A DNA stretch of 64,000 bases, from the NCBI GenBank assembly GCA_029561145.1, contig JAKQJM010000098.1:1-64000 (forward strand), in the 5' to 3' direction. The stretch comes from Pseudomonadota bacterium. Its GTDB lineage: Bacteria; Pseudomonadota; Gammaproteobacteria; Xanthomonadales; Rhodanobacteraceae. This document shows positions 32,087-40,400 of this stretch, piece after piece (position 1 is the stretch's first letter; the number at the start of each line of letters is the position of its first letter). The translations under genes and the position numbers were made by a program. A model generated the notes under the pieces. The model saw nothing but the letters and a program-made list of their open reading frames with translations. It was not told the DNA's origin and did no database searches.

Positions 32087-33130
32087 ATGACCGACCGCCT
32101 GATCGCCGCCAGCGCCGACCGCGAGGACGAGCAGATCGAAGCCAGCATCAGACCGCAACGCCTGGCCGAATATCTGGGTCAGGAAACGGTGCGCGAGCAG
32201 ATGTCGATCTACATCGAGGCTGCGCGTCGGCGGGCGGGGGCGCTTGATCATGTGCTGATCTTCGGGCCGCCTGGCCTCGGCAAGACGACGATGGCGCATG
32301 TCATCGCCAACGAGCTGGGCGTCAACCTGCGCAGCACCTCGGGGCCGGTGCTCGAGCGTGCCGGTGACCTCGCTGCGTTGCTGACCAACCTGCAACCGCG
32401 CGATGTGCTGTTCGTCGACGAGATCCACCGCCTGTCCCCGGTCGTCGAGGAGGTGCTGTATCCGGCGCTCGAGGATTTCCAGATCGACATCATGATCGGC
32501 GAAGGGCCGGCCGCGCGTTCGATCAAACTCGACCTGCCGCCATTCACCCTGATCGGCGCCACTACACGAGCCGGATTGCTGACGGCGCCGCTGCGTGATC
32601 GTTTCGGCATCGTCCAGCGCCTTGAATTCTATTCTCCGGCCGAACTGACCCTGATCGTCAGGCGCGCGGCGAAGATCATCGGGGTCGATTGTGACGAGGA
32701 TGGCGCGCGCGAAATCGCGCGACGTTCGCGCGGTACACCGCGCATCGCCAATCGCCTGCTGCGCCGCGTCCGCGATTTTGCCGAGATCCGGGCGGATGGA
32801 GCGATTTCCTGTGCGGTGGCGCGTGACGCGCTCGACATGCTCAAGGTCGATGCAGAAGGTTTCGACGCGCTGGACCGGCGCATGCTGCATACGATCATCG
32901 AATTCTTCGATGGCGGTCCAGTTGGAGTCGAATCACTGGCGGCGGCGTTGAGCGAAGAGCGCGGCACGCTGGAGGATGTGATCGAACCCTATCTGATCCA
33001 GCAGGGATTCCTGATCCGCACCGCTCGCGGACGCATGGTCACCCAGCGAACCTGGCGGCATCTGGGACTCAGGCCTCCGCCTGGACGCGAGACTGCTCCC
33101 GCGGGTCTGTTCGACGAGGATTTGCCTTGA
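32087..33130 (+). CDS. ruvB: Holliday junction branch migration ATPase RuvB
   Basis: 347-aa AAA+ motor. It has Walker [10 protein letters not shown], Walker [10 protein letters not shown], sensor 1 LIGATTRAG, the arginine finger in PLRDRFGI, and a C-terminal winged helix ending with [18 protein letters not shown]. It pumps DNA through the RuvA tetramer. It is separated from ruvA by kup and a repeat-containing spacer, and is followed by ybgC and the tol genes. Confidence 0.97.
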   Translation: MTDRLIAASADREDEQIEASIRPQRLAEYLGQETVREQMSIYIEAARRRAGALDHVLIFGPPGLGKTTMAHVIANELGVNLRSTSGPVLERAGDLAALLTNLQPRDVLFVDEIHRLSPVVEEVLYPALEDFQIDIMIGEGPAARSIKLDLPPFTLIGATTRAGLLTAPLRDRFGIVQRLEFYSPAELTLIVRRAAKIIGVDCDEDGAREIARRSRGTPRIANRLLRRVRDFAEIRADGAISCAVARDALDMLKVDAEGFDALDRRMLHTIIEFFDGGPVGVESLAAALSEERGTLEDVIEPYLIQQGFLIRTARGRMVTQRTWRHLGLRPPPGRETAPAGLFDEDLP

Positions 33131-33167
33131 TTCGCGGCCAGTGCGACGTCGGCGGGACGCCCCGCCC

Positions 33168-33587
33168 ATGACGACGCAATCTCCACCGTTCATCTGGCCT
33201 TTGCGTGTCTACTGGGAAGATACCGACGCAGGCGGTGTCGTCTATCACGCCAGTTACGTCCGTTTCCTCGAGCGTGCGCGTACCGAATGGTTGCGCGCTG
33301 CAGGTATCGAGCAGCACAAGCTGCGCGAGGAGCACGGAGTCCTTTTTGTTGTCCATGGCATGGAGCTGCGTTTCAATCGGCCCGCGCGACTTGACGACCA
33401 GCTCGATGTCAGCGTCCGCATCAGCCAGGTCCGCAGTGCCAGTTTCAAGGTCGATCAACGCGTATGTCGATCCGTCGACGAGGTGGTACTTGTGGATGCC
33501 CATGTCCGCATTGCCTGCCTTGATGCCGAAAGCTGGAAACCCCATCCGATGCCCGAATTCCTGTTCCAAGAGATCGCCAAGCCATGA
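33168..33587 (+). CDS. ybgC: Tol-Pal associated acyl-CoA thioesterase YbgC
   Basis: 139-aa hot-dog fold thioesterase. The motif EDTDAGGVVYHASYVRFLERAR near residues 17-38 carries the catalytic aspartate. It hydrolyses short-chain or phospholipid-related acyl-CoA in the cytoplasm and is the standard first gene of the tol-pal cluster. ATG 33168 gives a family-like N-terminus. The stop overlaps tolQ by 4 nt (ATGA). Confidence 0.94.
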   Translation: MTTQSPPFIWPLRVYWEDTDAGGVVYHASYVRFLERARTEWLRAAGIEQHKLREEHGVLFVVHGMELRFNRPARLDDQLDVSVRISQVRSASFKVDQRVCRSVDEVVLVDAHVRIACLDAESWKPHPMPEFLFQEIAKP

Positions 33588-34264
33588 ATCATGAACTGAA
33601 TGTCTTTGCCCTGATCTGGGGCGCGAGCCTGCCGGTCAAGTTTGTCCTCATCATGCTCATCCTGTTCTCGGTCGTGTCATGGATCATCATCTTCCGCAAG
33701 ATGGCGATGATCAATTCGGCGAATGCGAGCGCCAACGAGTTCGAGGAGCGCTTCTGGTCGGGTTCCGACCTCGCGGCGCTGTTCAAGGACGTCAACGCGA
33801 GCGGTGAACGTATCGGTGGCATCGAGGCGATATTCGAATCGGGCTTCCGCGAGTTCGCGCGCCAGCGCCAACGCCGTGGCGTGGATTCTCGAACCCTGCT
33901 CGAAGGTGCGCAGCGCGCGATGCGCGTATCGCAGTCGCGCGAGGTCGAGCGCCTCGAGCAGAATCTCGAGTTCCTCGCCAACGTCGGTTCGATCAGTCCG
34001 TATGTCGGCCTGTTCGGCACGGTGTGGGGCATCATGATCGCGTTCCAGGGTCTCGCGAACGTCAAGGAGGCGACCATTGCGATGGTCGCGCCCGGCATTT
34101 CCGAAGCACTTATCGCCACCGCGATGGGCCTGTTCGCGGCCATACCCGCGGTCTGGGCCTACAACCGTTTCGCCACCCGGGTCGAGCGCGTCGCCTTGCG
34201 ATACGAGACCTTTCTCGAGGAGTTCTCCTCGATCCTGCAGCGCCAGGCGCATGTCGATGATTGA
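33584..34264 (+). CDS. tolQ: Tol-Pal system protein TolQ
   Basis: 226-aa MotA/TolQ/ExbB proton-channel protein with three transmembrane helices: one near residues 15-37, and two in the conserved C-terminal part (GSISPYVGLFGTVWGIMIAF and SEALIATAMGLFAAIPAVWAYN). With TolR it converts proton flow into motion of TolA for outer-membrane constriction at division. It is coupled to ybgC by an ATGA overlap. Confidence 0.96.
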   Translation: MNHELNVFALIWGASLPVKFVLIMLILFSVVSWIIIFRKMAMINSANASANEFEERFWSGSDLAALFKDVNASGERIGGIEAIFESGFREFARQRQRRGVDSRTLLEGAQRAMRVSQSREVERLEQNLEFLANVGSISPYVGLFGTVWGIMIAFQGLANVKEATIAMVAPGISEALIATAMGLFAAIPAVWAYNRFATRVERVALRYETFLEEFSSILQRQAHVDD

Positions 34265-34352
34265 TTTCACCGCAAACCCTGACCCGCACACTGCGTCGTT
34301 CCAGACCGATGCGCGCGGCCGGACATTCGTGCGTGCCGACGGAGCCGCCTGA
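34251..34352 (+). CDS. Possible 33-aa coupling peptide between tolQ and tolR
   Basis: A short open frame (ATG 34251 or 34257, stop TGA at 34350-34352) begins inside the last codons of tolQ in another frame and ends exactly on the tolR start (TGATG). It would bridge the 87-nt gap and let ribosomes pass from tolQ to tolR by re-initiation. The peptide (MSMIDFTANPDPHTASFQ...) matches no family I know and has no separate ribosome binding site, so it could be only a spacer. Confidence 0.35.
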   Translation: MSMIDFTANPDPHTASFQTDARGRTFVRADGAA

Positions 34353-34795
34353 TGCAGCACAGTTACCGCAATCGCAAGCGTCGAAAGCTGAAGGCCGAGA
34401 TCAACGTCGTGCCGTACATCGACGTGATGCTCGTGTTGTTGATCATCTTCATGGTCACGGCGCCGTTGATGAACCTAGGCGTCGACATCGAACTGCCGAA
34501 ATCGAATGCGACAGCCATCCAGAACGACAAGGAGCCTGTCGTGGTCAGTGTCGACAAGGACGGCGGCTACTTCCTGACGATCGGCGCGAATGCGCGCGAG
34601 CCTGTCGATGCGGATATCCTGGTCAACAAGGTTTCAGCTTTCGTTCGCCAGAATCCGCAGGTGCCGGTCCTGATCGGCGGTGATGAGCGTGTCGACTATG
34701 GCCGCGTGTATGGCGTCATGGTGTTGCTGCAGCAGGCCGGGGTGCCGAAGGTCGGGCTCATGAGCCAGCCAATGCCGCCGCCAGAGAAACGTTGA
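34352..34795 (+). CDS. tolR: Tol-Pal system protein TolR
   Basis: 147-aa ExbD/TolR protein. A single transmembrane helix (about 19-42) contains the essential proton-path aspartate Asp24 in PYIDVMLVLL. The periplasmic domain follows (VVVSVDKDGGYFLTIG, VLIGGDERVDYGRVYGVM). It works with TolQ as stator of the Tol motor. It starts 87 nt after tolQ. Confidence 0.95.
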   Translation: MQHSYRNRKRRKLKAEINVVPYIDVMLVLLIIFMVTAPLMNLGVDIELPKSNATAIQNDKEPVVVSVDKDGGYFLTIGANAREPVDADILVNKVSAFVRQNPQVPVLIGGDERVDYGRVYGVMVLLQQAGVPKVGLMSQPMPPPEKR

Positions 34796-34800
34796 CCAGC

Positions 34801-35697
34801 ATGAAGGAAAGTTTTTCCGACACCCTGCGCGCGGTGCTGTATTCGCTGCTGCTGCACGGATTTCTCGTTCTGCTGATTGCGTTGGGCCTGTGGTGGACGA
34901 CGGAGTCGCGGGTTGTCGTGATGCCGGGTCCGATCATCGAGGCGAGCCTGGTCGGGCCGACGGCTGCGCCGAAACCGACCTCGCGCAAGGCTCGCGCAAA
35001 ACCGGTTCCACCGAAGCCTGCGGCTACGCCGCCACCGCAGGAGGCGCAACCCAAACCCGACACCGCCCCGCCTCCGGAACCACCGAAGCAGGATCTGATC
35101 GAACAGCAACGGGTTGCGGCAATCGCCGAGCAGAAGGCCGAAGACGCGAAGAAGGAGCAGGAAGAAAAGCGCCAGCGCGAGCAGATCCTGCTTGAGCAGG
35201 AAAAGCAGGAAGCCGAACGCCAGAAGCAGCTCGAAGAGGTGCGCAAGCAGCTCGCCGATGCCGAAAAGAAGAAAAATCTCGAGAAGGAGCGACTGAAGCA
35301 GTTGCAGGACAAACGACTGGCGGACCAGGCGGAAGCCGATCGCAATCGCATGGAGCAACTGATGGAGCAGGAGTCGAAGGAAGCGCAGACCGGTGCCGGA
35401 GGACAGGACAACGATCTGACTGCACGTTATGCCGCTGCCATCCAGGCTGCGGTAACGCAGAACTGGAATCGCCCGGAGTCGATTCCGCCGGGCTTGCGCT
35501 GTACCTTGCACATCGTGCAGATCCCGGGCGGAGACGTGATTTCGGCCAACGTGAGTTCACCCTGCAATGCCGATGGAGCATCGCGTTTGTCGATCGAACA
35601 GGCGGTCATGCGCGCCGCACCGCTTCCGTATCAAGGGTTTGAGAAGGTGTTCAACCGCGAGATCAATTTGAATTTCAAATACGACGGTCAGGAATAG
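34801..35697 (+). CDS. tolA: Tol-Pal system protein TolA
   Basis: 298-aa inner-membrane protein spanning the periplasm. A transmembrane helix lies at about residues 14-35 (YSLLLHGFLVLLIALGLWW), then a proline-rich stretch (about 55-95), a long Lys/Glu/Gln-rich helical rod (about 100-190, EKQEAERQKQLEEVRKQL), and a TonB/TolA-like C-terminal domain (ARYAAAIQAAVTQNWNRPES onward). It transmits TolQR energy to Pal and TolB. ATG 34801 was taken instead of TTG 34792, which overlaps the tolR stop. Confidence 0.93.
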   Translation: MKESFSDTLRAVLYSLLLHGFLVLLIALGLWWTTESRVVVMPGPIIEASLVGPTAAPKPTSRKARAKPVPPKPAATPPPQEAQPKPDTAPPPEPPKQDLIEQQRVAAIAEQKAEDAKKEQEEKRQREQILLEQEKQEAERQKQLEEVRKQLADAEKKKNLEKERLKQLQDKRLADQAEADRNRMEQLMEQESKEAQTGAGGQDNDLTARYAAAIQAAVTQNWNRPESIPPGLRCTLHIVQIPGGDVISANVSSPCNADGASRLSIEQAVMRAAPLPYQGFEKVFNREINLNFKYDGQE

Positions 35698-37014
35698 ATG
35701 CTGATGAACAATCGCAACTTGATTCGCTACGCGCTCTCACTGCTGCTGATGCTGGGTGGCCACGCGGTGTTCGCCCAGGGCTTGAGCATCGACATCACGG
35801 ATGGCAGCCGCACGGCTGATCCGATCGCCGTCGTGCCGTTCGCGTTCGAGGGCGCCGGGCTGCCGCCCGAGACCGATGTCTCCGAGGTGCTGCGCGCCGA
35901 CCTCGCCCGGTCGGGCAAGTTCTTCACGCTTGCCAAGCGCGACATCGTCGAATTTCCGACGCGCGAATCGGAGGTCAAGTATCCGACCTGGCGCCTGCTC
36001 AAGCAGAACTATCTCGTTGTCGGGAGGATTGCCGATGCCGGGGACGGCGCCCTGCGCGTCGAATTCGAGCTGTTCGACGTCGCCCGGCAGAGCCGAATGA
36101 TCGGACTCGCGATCAGCGGCCAGCGCACCGCCATGCGTGACGTCGCCCACCAGATCGCCGACCTCGTCTACGAAAAGATACTCGGAGTGCGCGGGGCGTT
36201 CTGGACACGGATCGCGTACGTGACGTCGGTCGGCCTGGGTCAGAACACGCAGTACGCCCTCATGGTCGCTGATTCGGACGGTTTCAATCCGCAGGTGGTG
36301 GTGCGCTCCCGCGAACCTCTGATGTCGCCTGCATGGTCGCCGGATGGTCGCCGCCTTGCCTATGTTTCGTTCGAACGCGGCAATTCTTCGATCTACATGC
36401 AGGACCTGTCGACCGGATCGCGCGAGCTGCTTTCCGCCCAGAAGGGGATCAATGGCGGACCGGCGTTCTCGCCGGATGGTTCAAGACTTGCGATGAACCT
36501 GTCCTATGCCGGCAATCCCGACATCTACATCATGGATCTTGCGAGTCGCAAGACCAGTCGCGTGACCAGCCATTTTGCCATCGATGTGGAGGCGGTCTGG
36601 GCACCGGATGGCCGGAGTCTCGTGTTCACCTCGGATCGATCAGGTAAACCGCAGTTATACGAAGTGCCGGTTTCTGGCGGGGATGCCTCCCGCTTGACCT
36701 TCCAGGGCCAGTACAATGCGCGCGCCACGATCTGTTGCGATGGCAAGAAGATCGCCATGGCGCAAGGTACCGGAAACGTGTATCGTATTGCGGTTTTCGA
36801 CCGCGCAACCGGGACTTACAGCGAAATATCGCCCGGCAATGTCGATGAATCGCCGAGTTTTGCGCCAAATGGAAGCATGGTGCTTTACGCCGCGACCGAA
36901 GGGCCTCGCGGCGTCCTGTATGCAGTTTCAGCGGACGGGCGGGTGAGACAACGCCTTGTGCTGGCGGATGGCGACGTGCGCGAACCGGCCTGGGGACCAT
37001 TCCGCCAGCGCTGA
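35698..37014 (+). CDS. tolB: Tol-Pal system beta-propeller protein TolB
   Basis: 438-aa periplasmic protein. The signal peptide is cleaved near HAVFAQG (about residue 27). The N-terminal TolB domain has PIAVVPFAFEG and LRADLARSGKF, and it is followed by a six-bladed propeller of WD40-like PD40 repeats (SPAWSPDGRRLAYVSF, GPAFSPDGSRLAMNLS, VWAPDGRSLVFTSDRSG). It binds Pal and releases it from peptidoglycan. The start codon directly abuts the tolA stop. Confidence 0.96.
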   Translation: MLMNNRNLIRYALSLLLMLGGHAVFAQGLSIDITDGSRTADPIAVVPFAFEGAGLPPETDVSEVLRADLARSGKFFTLAKRDIVEFPTRESEVKYPTWRLLKQNYLVVGRIADAGDGALRVEFELFDVARQSRMIGLAISGQRTAMRDVAHQIADLVYEKILGVRGAFWTRIAYVTSVGLGQNTQYALMVADSDGFNPQVVVRSREPLMSPAWSPDGRRLAYVSFERGNSSIYMQDLSTGSRELLSAQKGINGGPAFSPDGSRLAMNLSYAGNPDIYIMDLASRKTSRVTSHFAIDVEAVWAPDGRSLVFTSDRSGKPQLYEVPVSGGDASRLTFQGQYNARATICCDGKKIAMAQGTGNVYRIAVFDRATGTYSEISPGNVDESPSFAPNGSMVLYAATEGPRGVLYAVSADGRVRQRLVLADGDVREPAWGPFRQR

Positions 37015-37036
37015 ACGTGCATCGAAAGATAATAAT

Positions 37037-37052
37037 TGCCGGATCACCGGCA
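37037..37052 (+). other. Small hairpin between tolB and pal
   Basis: A 6-bp stem TGCCGG / CCGGCA with a 4-nt loop lies in the 107-nt spacer between tolB and pal and is followed by TTAACG. It is too weak for a full terminator. It may be an attenuator or RNA stabiliser tuning the more abundant pal. Confidence 0.3.
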
Positions 37053-37121
37053 TTAACGTGTGTTGTGCAATTGTCCTACTAACCCAAACCGTGACCTTTA
37101 CTCTTGCTTGAGGGGAACACC

Positions 37122-37634
37122 ATGAAAAATGCAATGCGTATCCTGTTTTCTGTCCTGCTCGTCGCCGGCGTAGCCGCCTGCGCCAAGAAGGCCGTCAAGC
37201 CGACGGCATCCTCCGACACCACCCCGACCGCCGACACCTCGGCGACCAACAACGATGGTCGCTACAAGGTGGGTGATCTGGATACCGATTCCTGCCTGCG
37301 CCAGCGTGTGGTCTATTTCGATCTCGACCGTACCGAGATCAAGCCGGAATTCAGCGCGCAGATCTCCTGCCACGCCGAATACCTGCGTCAGTTCCCGAAT
37401 GCCCGCGTGACCCTGGAAGGTCATGCTGACGAGCGCGGCACGCGCGAGTACAACCTCGGCCTCGGCGAGCGCCGCGGCAATGCCGTGCAGAGCGCGATCA
37501 GCTCGGCCGGTGCTTCGGGTGGCCAGCTCAATGTCGTCAGCTACGGCGAAGAGCGTCCGGTCGATCGCGGCCACGATGAGTCGGCCTGGTCGAAGAACCG
37601 TCGCGTCGAAATCGTGTACACCAGCGCCAACTGA
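37122..37634 (+). CDS. pal: Peptidoglycan-associated lipoprotein Pal
   Basis: 170-aa outer-membrane lipoprotein. The signal peptide has lipobox VAAC with the lipidated Cys20, followed by a Thr/Asp-rich linker. An OmpA-like peptidoglycan-binding domain (VVYFDLDRTEIKPEF, GHADERGTREYNLGLGERR, YGEERPVDRGHDESAWSKNRRVEI) fills the rest. It anchors the outer membrane to the wall and to TolA/TolB. It has a good ribosome binding site (GAGGGGA) ahead of ATG 37122. Confidence 0.97.
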   Translation: MKNAMRILFSVLLVAGVAACAKKAVKPTASSDTTPTADTSATNNDGRYKVGDLDTDSCLRQRVVYFDLDRTEIKPEFSAQISCHAEYLRQFPNARVTLEGHADERGTREYNLGLGERRGNAVQSAISSAGASGGQLNVVSYGEERPVDRGHDESAWSKNRRVEIVYTSAN

Positions 37635-37639
37635 TAGCC

Positions 37640-38545
37640 GTGCTTTTTTCCGGGTTGAACAAGTGTCTGACAGCAGCGGTCCTTGTGACCGCTGCTGTGA
37701 TTGTCGCGCCTGCGAAGGCGCAACAGCGACTGAGCCTGTCCGAGCGCCTCGAGCGGCTCGAACAGCAAGCCTCGGGCCGCGGATCGCAGTCTGGCGTCGA
37801 TCTGGTCAACCAGATCCAGGCCCTGCAATCCCAGGTTCAGGCCCTGCAGGGGCAGATCGAGGAACTCCGTCATCAACTCGGCGAAGCGCAACAGCGGGCC
37901 AAGGATCAATACATCGACCTCGATTCGCGTCTGGGGCGGATGGAAGGTGGCGGTCCAACCGGATCGACGAACAAGCCTTCCGTCCCTGCCGATCAGGGCT
38001 TGCAGGACATCCAGCTCGGTTCAACACCGCCGTCGGATGCCGGCACGCTGACAGCGTCCGATGAGCAACTTGCCCCGCCCGAACCGGTGAACCGCACGAG
38101 CAATATCGAATCGGCGGGTCCTGCCTCCGATGTGCCGGCGCCTGCGGCGGACCCGGAAGCGCAGAAACGCGCCTACGATGAGGCTTTCGGCGCACTCAAG
38201 GATGGTCGATATGCCGAATCGGCGCGCCGTTTCCAATCGTTCATCGATCAGTATCCGGATTCCGACCTTACCGGCAATGCCAATTACTGGCTTGGCGAAT
38301 CGTATTACGTGACCCAGAACTATCGGGTTGCACTGGAGACGTTCGGCAACTTGCTGTCCCGTTTCCCGCAGAACCAGAAGGCGCCCGATGCGCTGCTCAA
38401 GACCGGCTACTGCCAGTATGAGCTCAAGCAATGGGATAGCGCTGAAGCGACACTCAACTCCGTGATCGAGACCTATCCGAACACGACGGTTTCGCGACTC
38501 GCCGAGGGCCGGCTGCGTGCCCTCAAGCTCGAGAATCGCCGCTGA
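37640..38545 (+). CDS. cpoB: Cell division coordinator CpoB (YbgF)
   Basis: 301-aa periplasmic protein. The signal peptide ends near APAKAQQ (about residue 29), a trimerising coiled coil follows (about 32-105, LSERLERLEQQ and QALQSQVQALQGQIEELRHQL), then a flexible linker and C-terminal tetratricopeptide repeats (about 173-300, AYDEAFGALKDGRYAESARRF, NYWLGESYYVTQNY). It couples Tol with PBP1B during constriction. It starts with GTG 37640, 5 nt after pal, in the same operon. Confidence 0.93.
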   Translation: MLFSGLNKCLTAAVLVTAAVIVAPAKAQQRLSLSERLERLEQQASGRGSQSGVDLVNQIQALQSQVQALQGQIEELRHQLGEAQQRAKDQYIDLDSRLGRMEGGGPTGSTNKPSVPADQGLQDIQLGSTPPSDAGTLTASDEQLAPPEPVNRTSNIESAGPASDVPAPAADPEAQKRAYDEAFGALKDGRYAESARRFQSFIDQYPDSDLTGNANYWLGESYYVTQNYRVALETFGNLLSRFPQNQKAPDALLKTGYCQYELKQWDSAEATLNSVIETYPNTTVSRLAEGRLRALKLENRR

Positions 38546-38571
38546 GTCCGGAACTGGATTCGCGTTTCCCA

Positions 38572-39261
38572 ATGATTGCCGCTGCAGCCCACGCCGAATC
38601 TCCGGTCGAGCCGACAGCCTCGCTTCGTCTGCGCATCACCGAGATCTTCCATTCGCTGCAGGGCGAATCGGACAGCATGGGCTGGCCGACCGTATTCATC
38701 CGTCTGACCGGTTGCCCATTGCGCTGTGTCTGGTGTGATACCGAGTACTCGTTCCATGGCGGCCAGTGGCAGGACATCGACGAGATTCTCGACCGCGTCT
38801 CCGGGTTCGGCGCACGCCATGTCTGCGTGACCGGCGGCGAGCCGCTCGCACAGAAGCGCTGCCTGGCCTTGCTGTCCCGGTTGTGTGACCTTGACTACGA
38901 GGTGTCGCTCGAAACCTCGGGTGCACTCGACATTGCCGACGTGGATCCGCGTGTGCGCCGGGTGGTCGATCTCAAGCCGCCCGGTTCCGGCGAGGTCGGG
39001 CGCAACCTGTGGCGCAACCTTGATCATCTTGCGACGCGCGATCAGCTCAAGTTCGTCATTGCCGATCGGACGGACTACGACTGGTCGGTTGCCCGCCTGC
39101 GCGAACATGCGCTGGCGGAGCGATGCCCGGTCCTGTTTTCGCCCGTGCACGGAAAGCTCGCTGCTCACGATCTGGCCGACTGGATCCTTGCGGATCGTCT
39201 TCCGGTACGGTTCCAGATGCAGTTGCACAAGGTGCTCTGGGGCAACCAGCCTGGACGCTGA
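38572..39261 (+). CDS. queE: 7-carboxy-7-deazaguanine synthase QueE
   Basis: 229-aa radical SAM enzyme. The 4Fe-4S motif CPLRCVWC has Cys48, Cys52 and Cys55, followed by TGGEPL. It makes 7-carboxy-7-deazaguanine from carboxytetrahydropterin in queuosine/preQ0 synthesis. The opening [11 protein letters not shown] is diagnostic of QueE. It is followed by queC, the next enzyme of the pathway, 71 nt downstream. Confidence 0.95.
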   Translation: MIAAAAHAESPVEPTASLRLRITEIFHSLQGESDSMGWPTVFIRLTGCPLRCVWCDTEYSFHGGQWQDIDEILDRVSGFGARHVCVTGGEPLAQKRCLALLSRLCDLDYEVSLETSGALDIADVDPRVRRVVDLKPPGSGEVGRNLWRNLDHLATRDQLKFVIADRTDYDWSVARLREHALAERCPVLFSPVHGKLAAHDLADWILADRLPVRFQMQLHKVLWGNQPGR

Positions 39262-39332
39262 GGAAGGGCGGCAAACTCCGCCTGGCTCGACCCGCAACGC
39301 TTAGCCGTTTCAATCCCATGGGTAGCATGCAT

Positions 39333-40010
39333 ATGTCCGACAGCAGGAAATCAGCGGTTGTGCTTGTTTCCGGCGGCATGGATTCAGCGGTGACCCTGGC
39401 CCTGGCCAGCGAGCGCGGATTCGCCTGTCACGCGCTCAGCGTCGCCTACGGCCAGCGCCATTCGTCCGAACTTGTCGCTGCTGCCAGAATGGCCCGCGCG
39501 ATGGGGGCGGTCGCGCACAAGACGGTCAGCATCGACCTGCGTTCGATCGGCGGCTCGGCGCTGACTGCCGACATCGACGTCCCCGAACAAGGTGGAGCGG
39601 GGATACCGATTACCTACGTGCCAGCGCGCAACACGATAATGCTGTCGATCGCGCTCGGTTGGGCCGAAGTGGTCGACGCCAACGATATCTTCTGCGGGGT
39701 CAATGCAATTGACTATTCGGGATACCCGGATTGCCGGCCGCCCTTCATCGAGGCATTCGAGCGACTGGCCAATCTCGCGACCCGATCCGGAGTCGAGGGA
39801 TCCGGCCTGCGCGTGCATGCACCCTTGATCCAGATGAGCAAGGCCGACATCGCACGCGAGGGGGTTCGCCTCGGCATCGATTTCTCGCAGACGATTTCCT
39901 GCTATTCGGCAGATGACGCAGGACTTGCATGCGGCCATTGCGATGCCTGTCGCCTGCGTGCCGAAGGATTCGCTGCCGCTGGCCTGGCCGATCCGACACG
40001 CTATCGCTGA
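39333..40010 (+). CDS. queC: 7-cyano-7-deazaguanine synthase QueC
   Basis: 225-aa ATP-dependent nitrile-forming enzyme. It has the PP-loop motif SGGMDSAV near the N-terminus, [18 protein letters not shown] in the middle, and the zinc-binding cluster [17 protein letters not shown] near the C-terminus. It converts 7-carboxy-7-deazaguanine to preQ0. In-frame ATGs at 39318, 39327 and 39333 are all possible; 39333 gives the family start [15 protein letters not shown]. No strong ribosome binding site is visible for any of them. Confidence 0.95.
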   Translation: MSDSRKSAVVLVSGGMDSAVTLALASERGFACHALSVAYGQRHSSELVAAARMARAMGAVAHKTVSIDLRSIGGSALTADIDVPEQGGAGIPITYVPARNTIMLSIALGWAEVVDANDIFCGVNAIDYSGYPDCRPPFIEAFERLANLATRSGVEGSGLRVHAPLIQMSKADIAREGVRLGIDFSQTISCYSADDAGLACGHCDACRLRAEGFAAAGLADPTRYR

Positions 40011-40078
40011 AGTGCGGATGACGATAAACTTCGCGGTTCGCGCGAAACCGGGCATGGATATTCGCGATGGCATGGCCA

Positions 40079-40129
40079 CTTCCCCTCTCCGGGTGGGAGA
40101 CGGGAAGCGACCGTCGCGCGCAGCGCGAC
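40079..40129. other. Two adjacent hairpins between queC and tRNA-Lys
   Basis: The first pairs CTTCCC-C-TCTCC with GGAGA-C-GGGAAG (about 40079-40106). The second is a perfect 7-bp stem GTCGCGC - GCA - GCGCGAC at 40113-40129. Neither has a T tract. They could end or process the queC transcript ahead of the tRNA gene. Confidence 0.4.
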
Positions 40130-40148
40130 AGCGGTATTGATTGAGACG

Positions 40149-40223
40149 GGGCCGTTAGCTCAGCGGTAGAGCAGTGGACTTTTAATCCATTGGTCGAAGG
40201 TTCAAATCCTTCACGGCCCACCA
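40149..40223 (+). tRNA. tRNA-Lys (TTT anticodon)
   Basis: A 75-nt cloverleaf with encoded CCA. The acceptor stem is GGGCCGT / ACGGCCC, the D arm contains TAGCTCAGCGGTAGAGCA, the anticodon loop is CTTTTAA with anticodon TTT, and the T arm is GAAGGTTCAAATCCTTC. Discriminator A is followed by CCA. It reads AAA and AAG lysine codons. Confidence 0.97.
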
Positions 40224-40400
40224 TCTCCTTTTTCCGGGCTCGATCGAGCAACCGATGTCGTTGATCAACGCGCGTTGGGCGGCCTGGATTGCGCTGACAC
40301 CGGTGCGGCGCCGTTTGCCCTCGATTCGCCATGTTGCGCCCGCCGCGTGACCCCGTGATCGATTCAACTTCCGGACACCATCCGGACGGGAGAGTCGATC

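Noticed and set aside
30232-32148. Minus-strand 638-codon frame opposite kup
   Set aside because: Antisense shadow; Kup on the plus strand has full family motifs and normal length.
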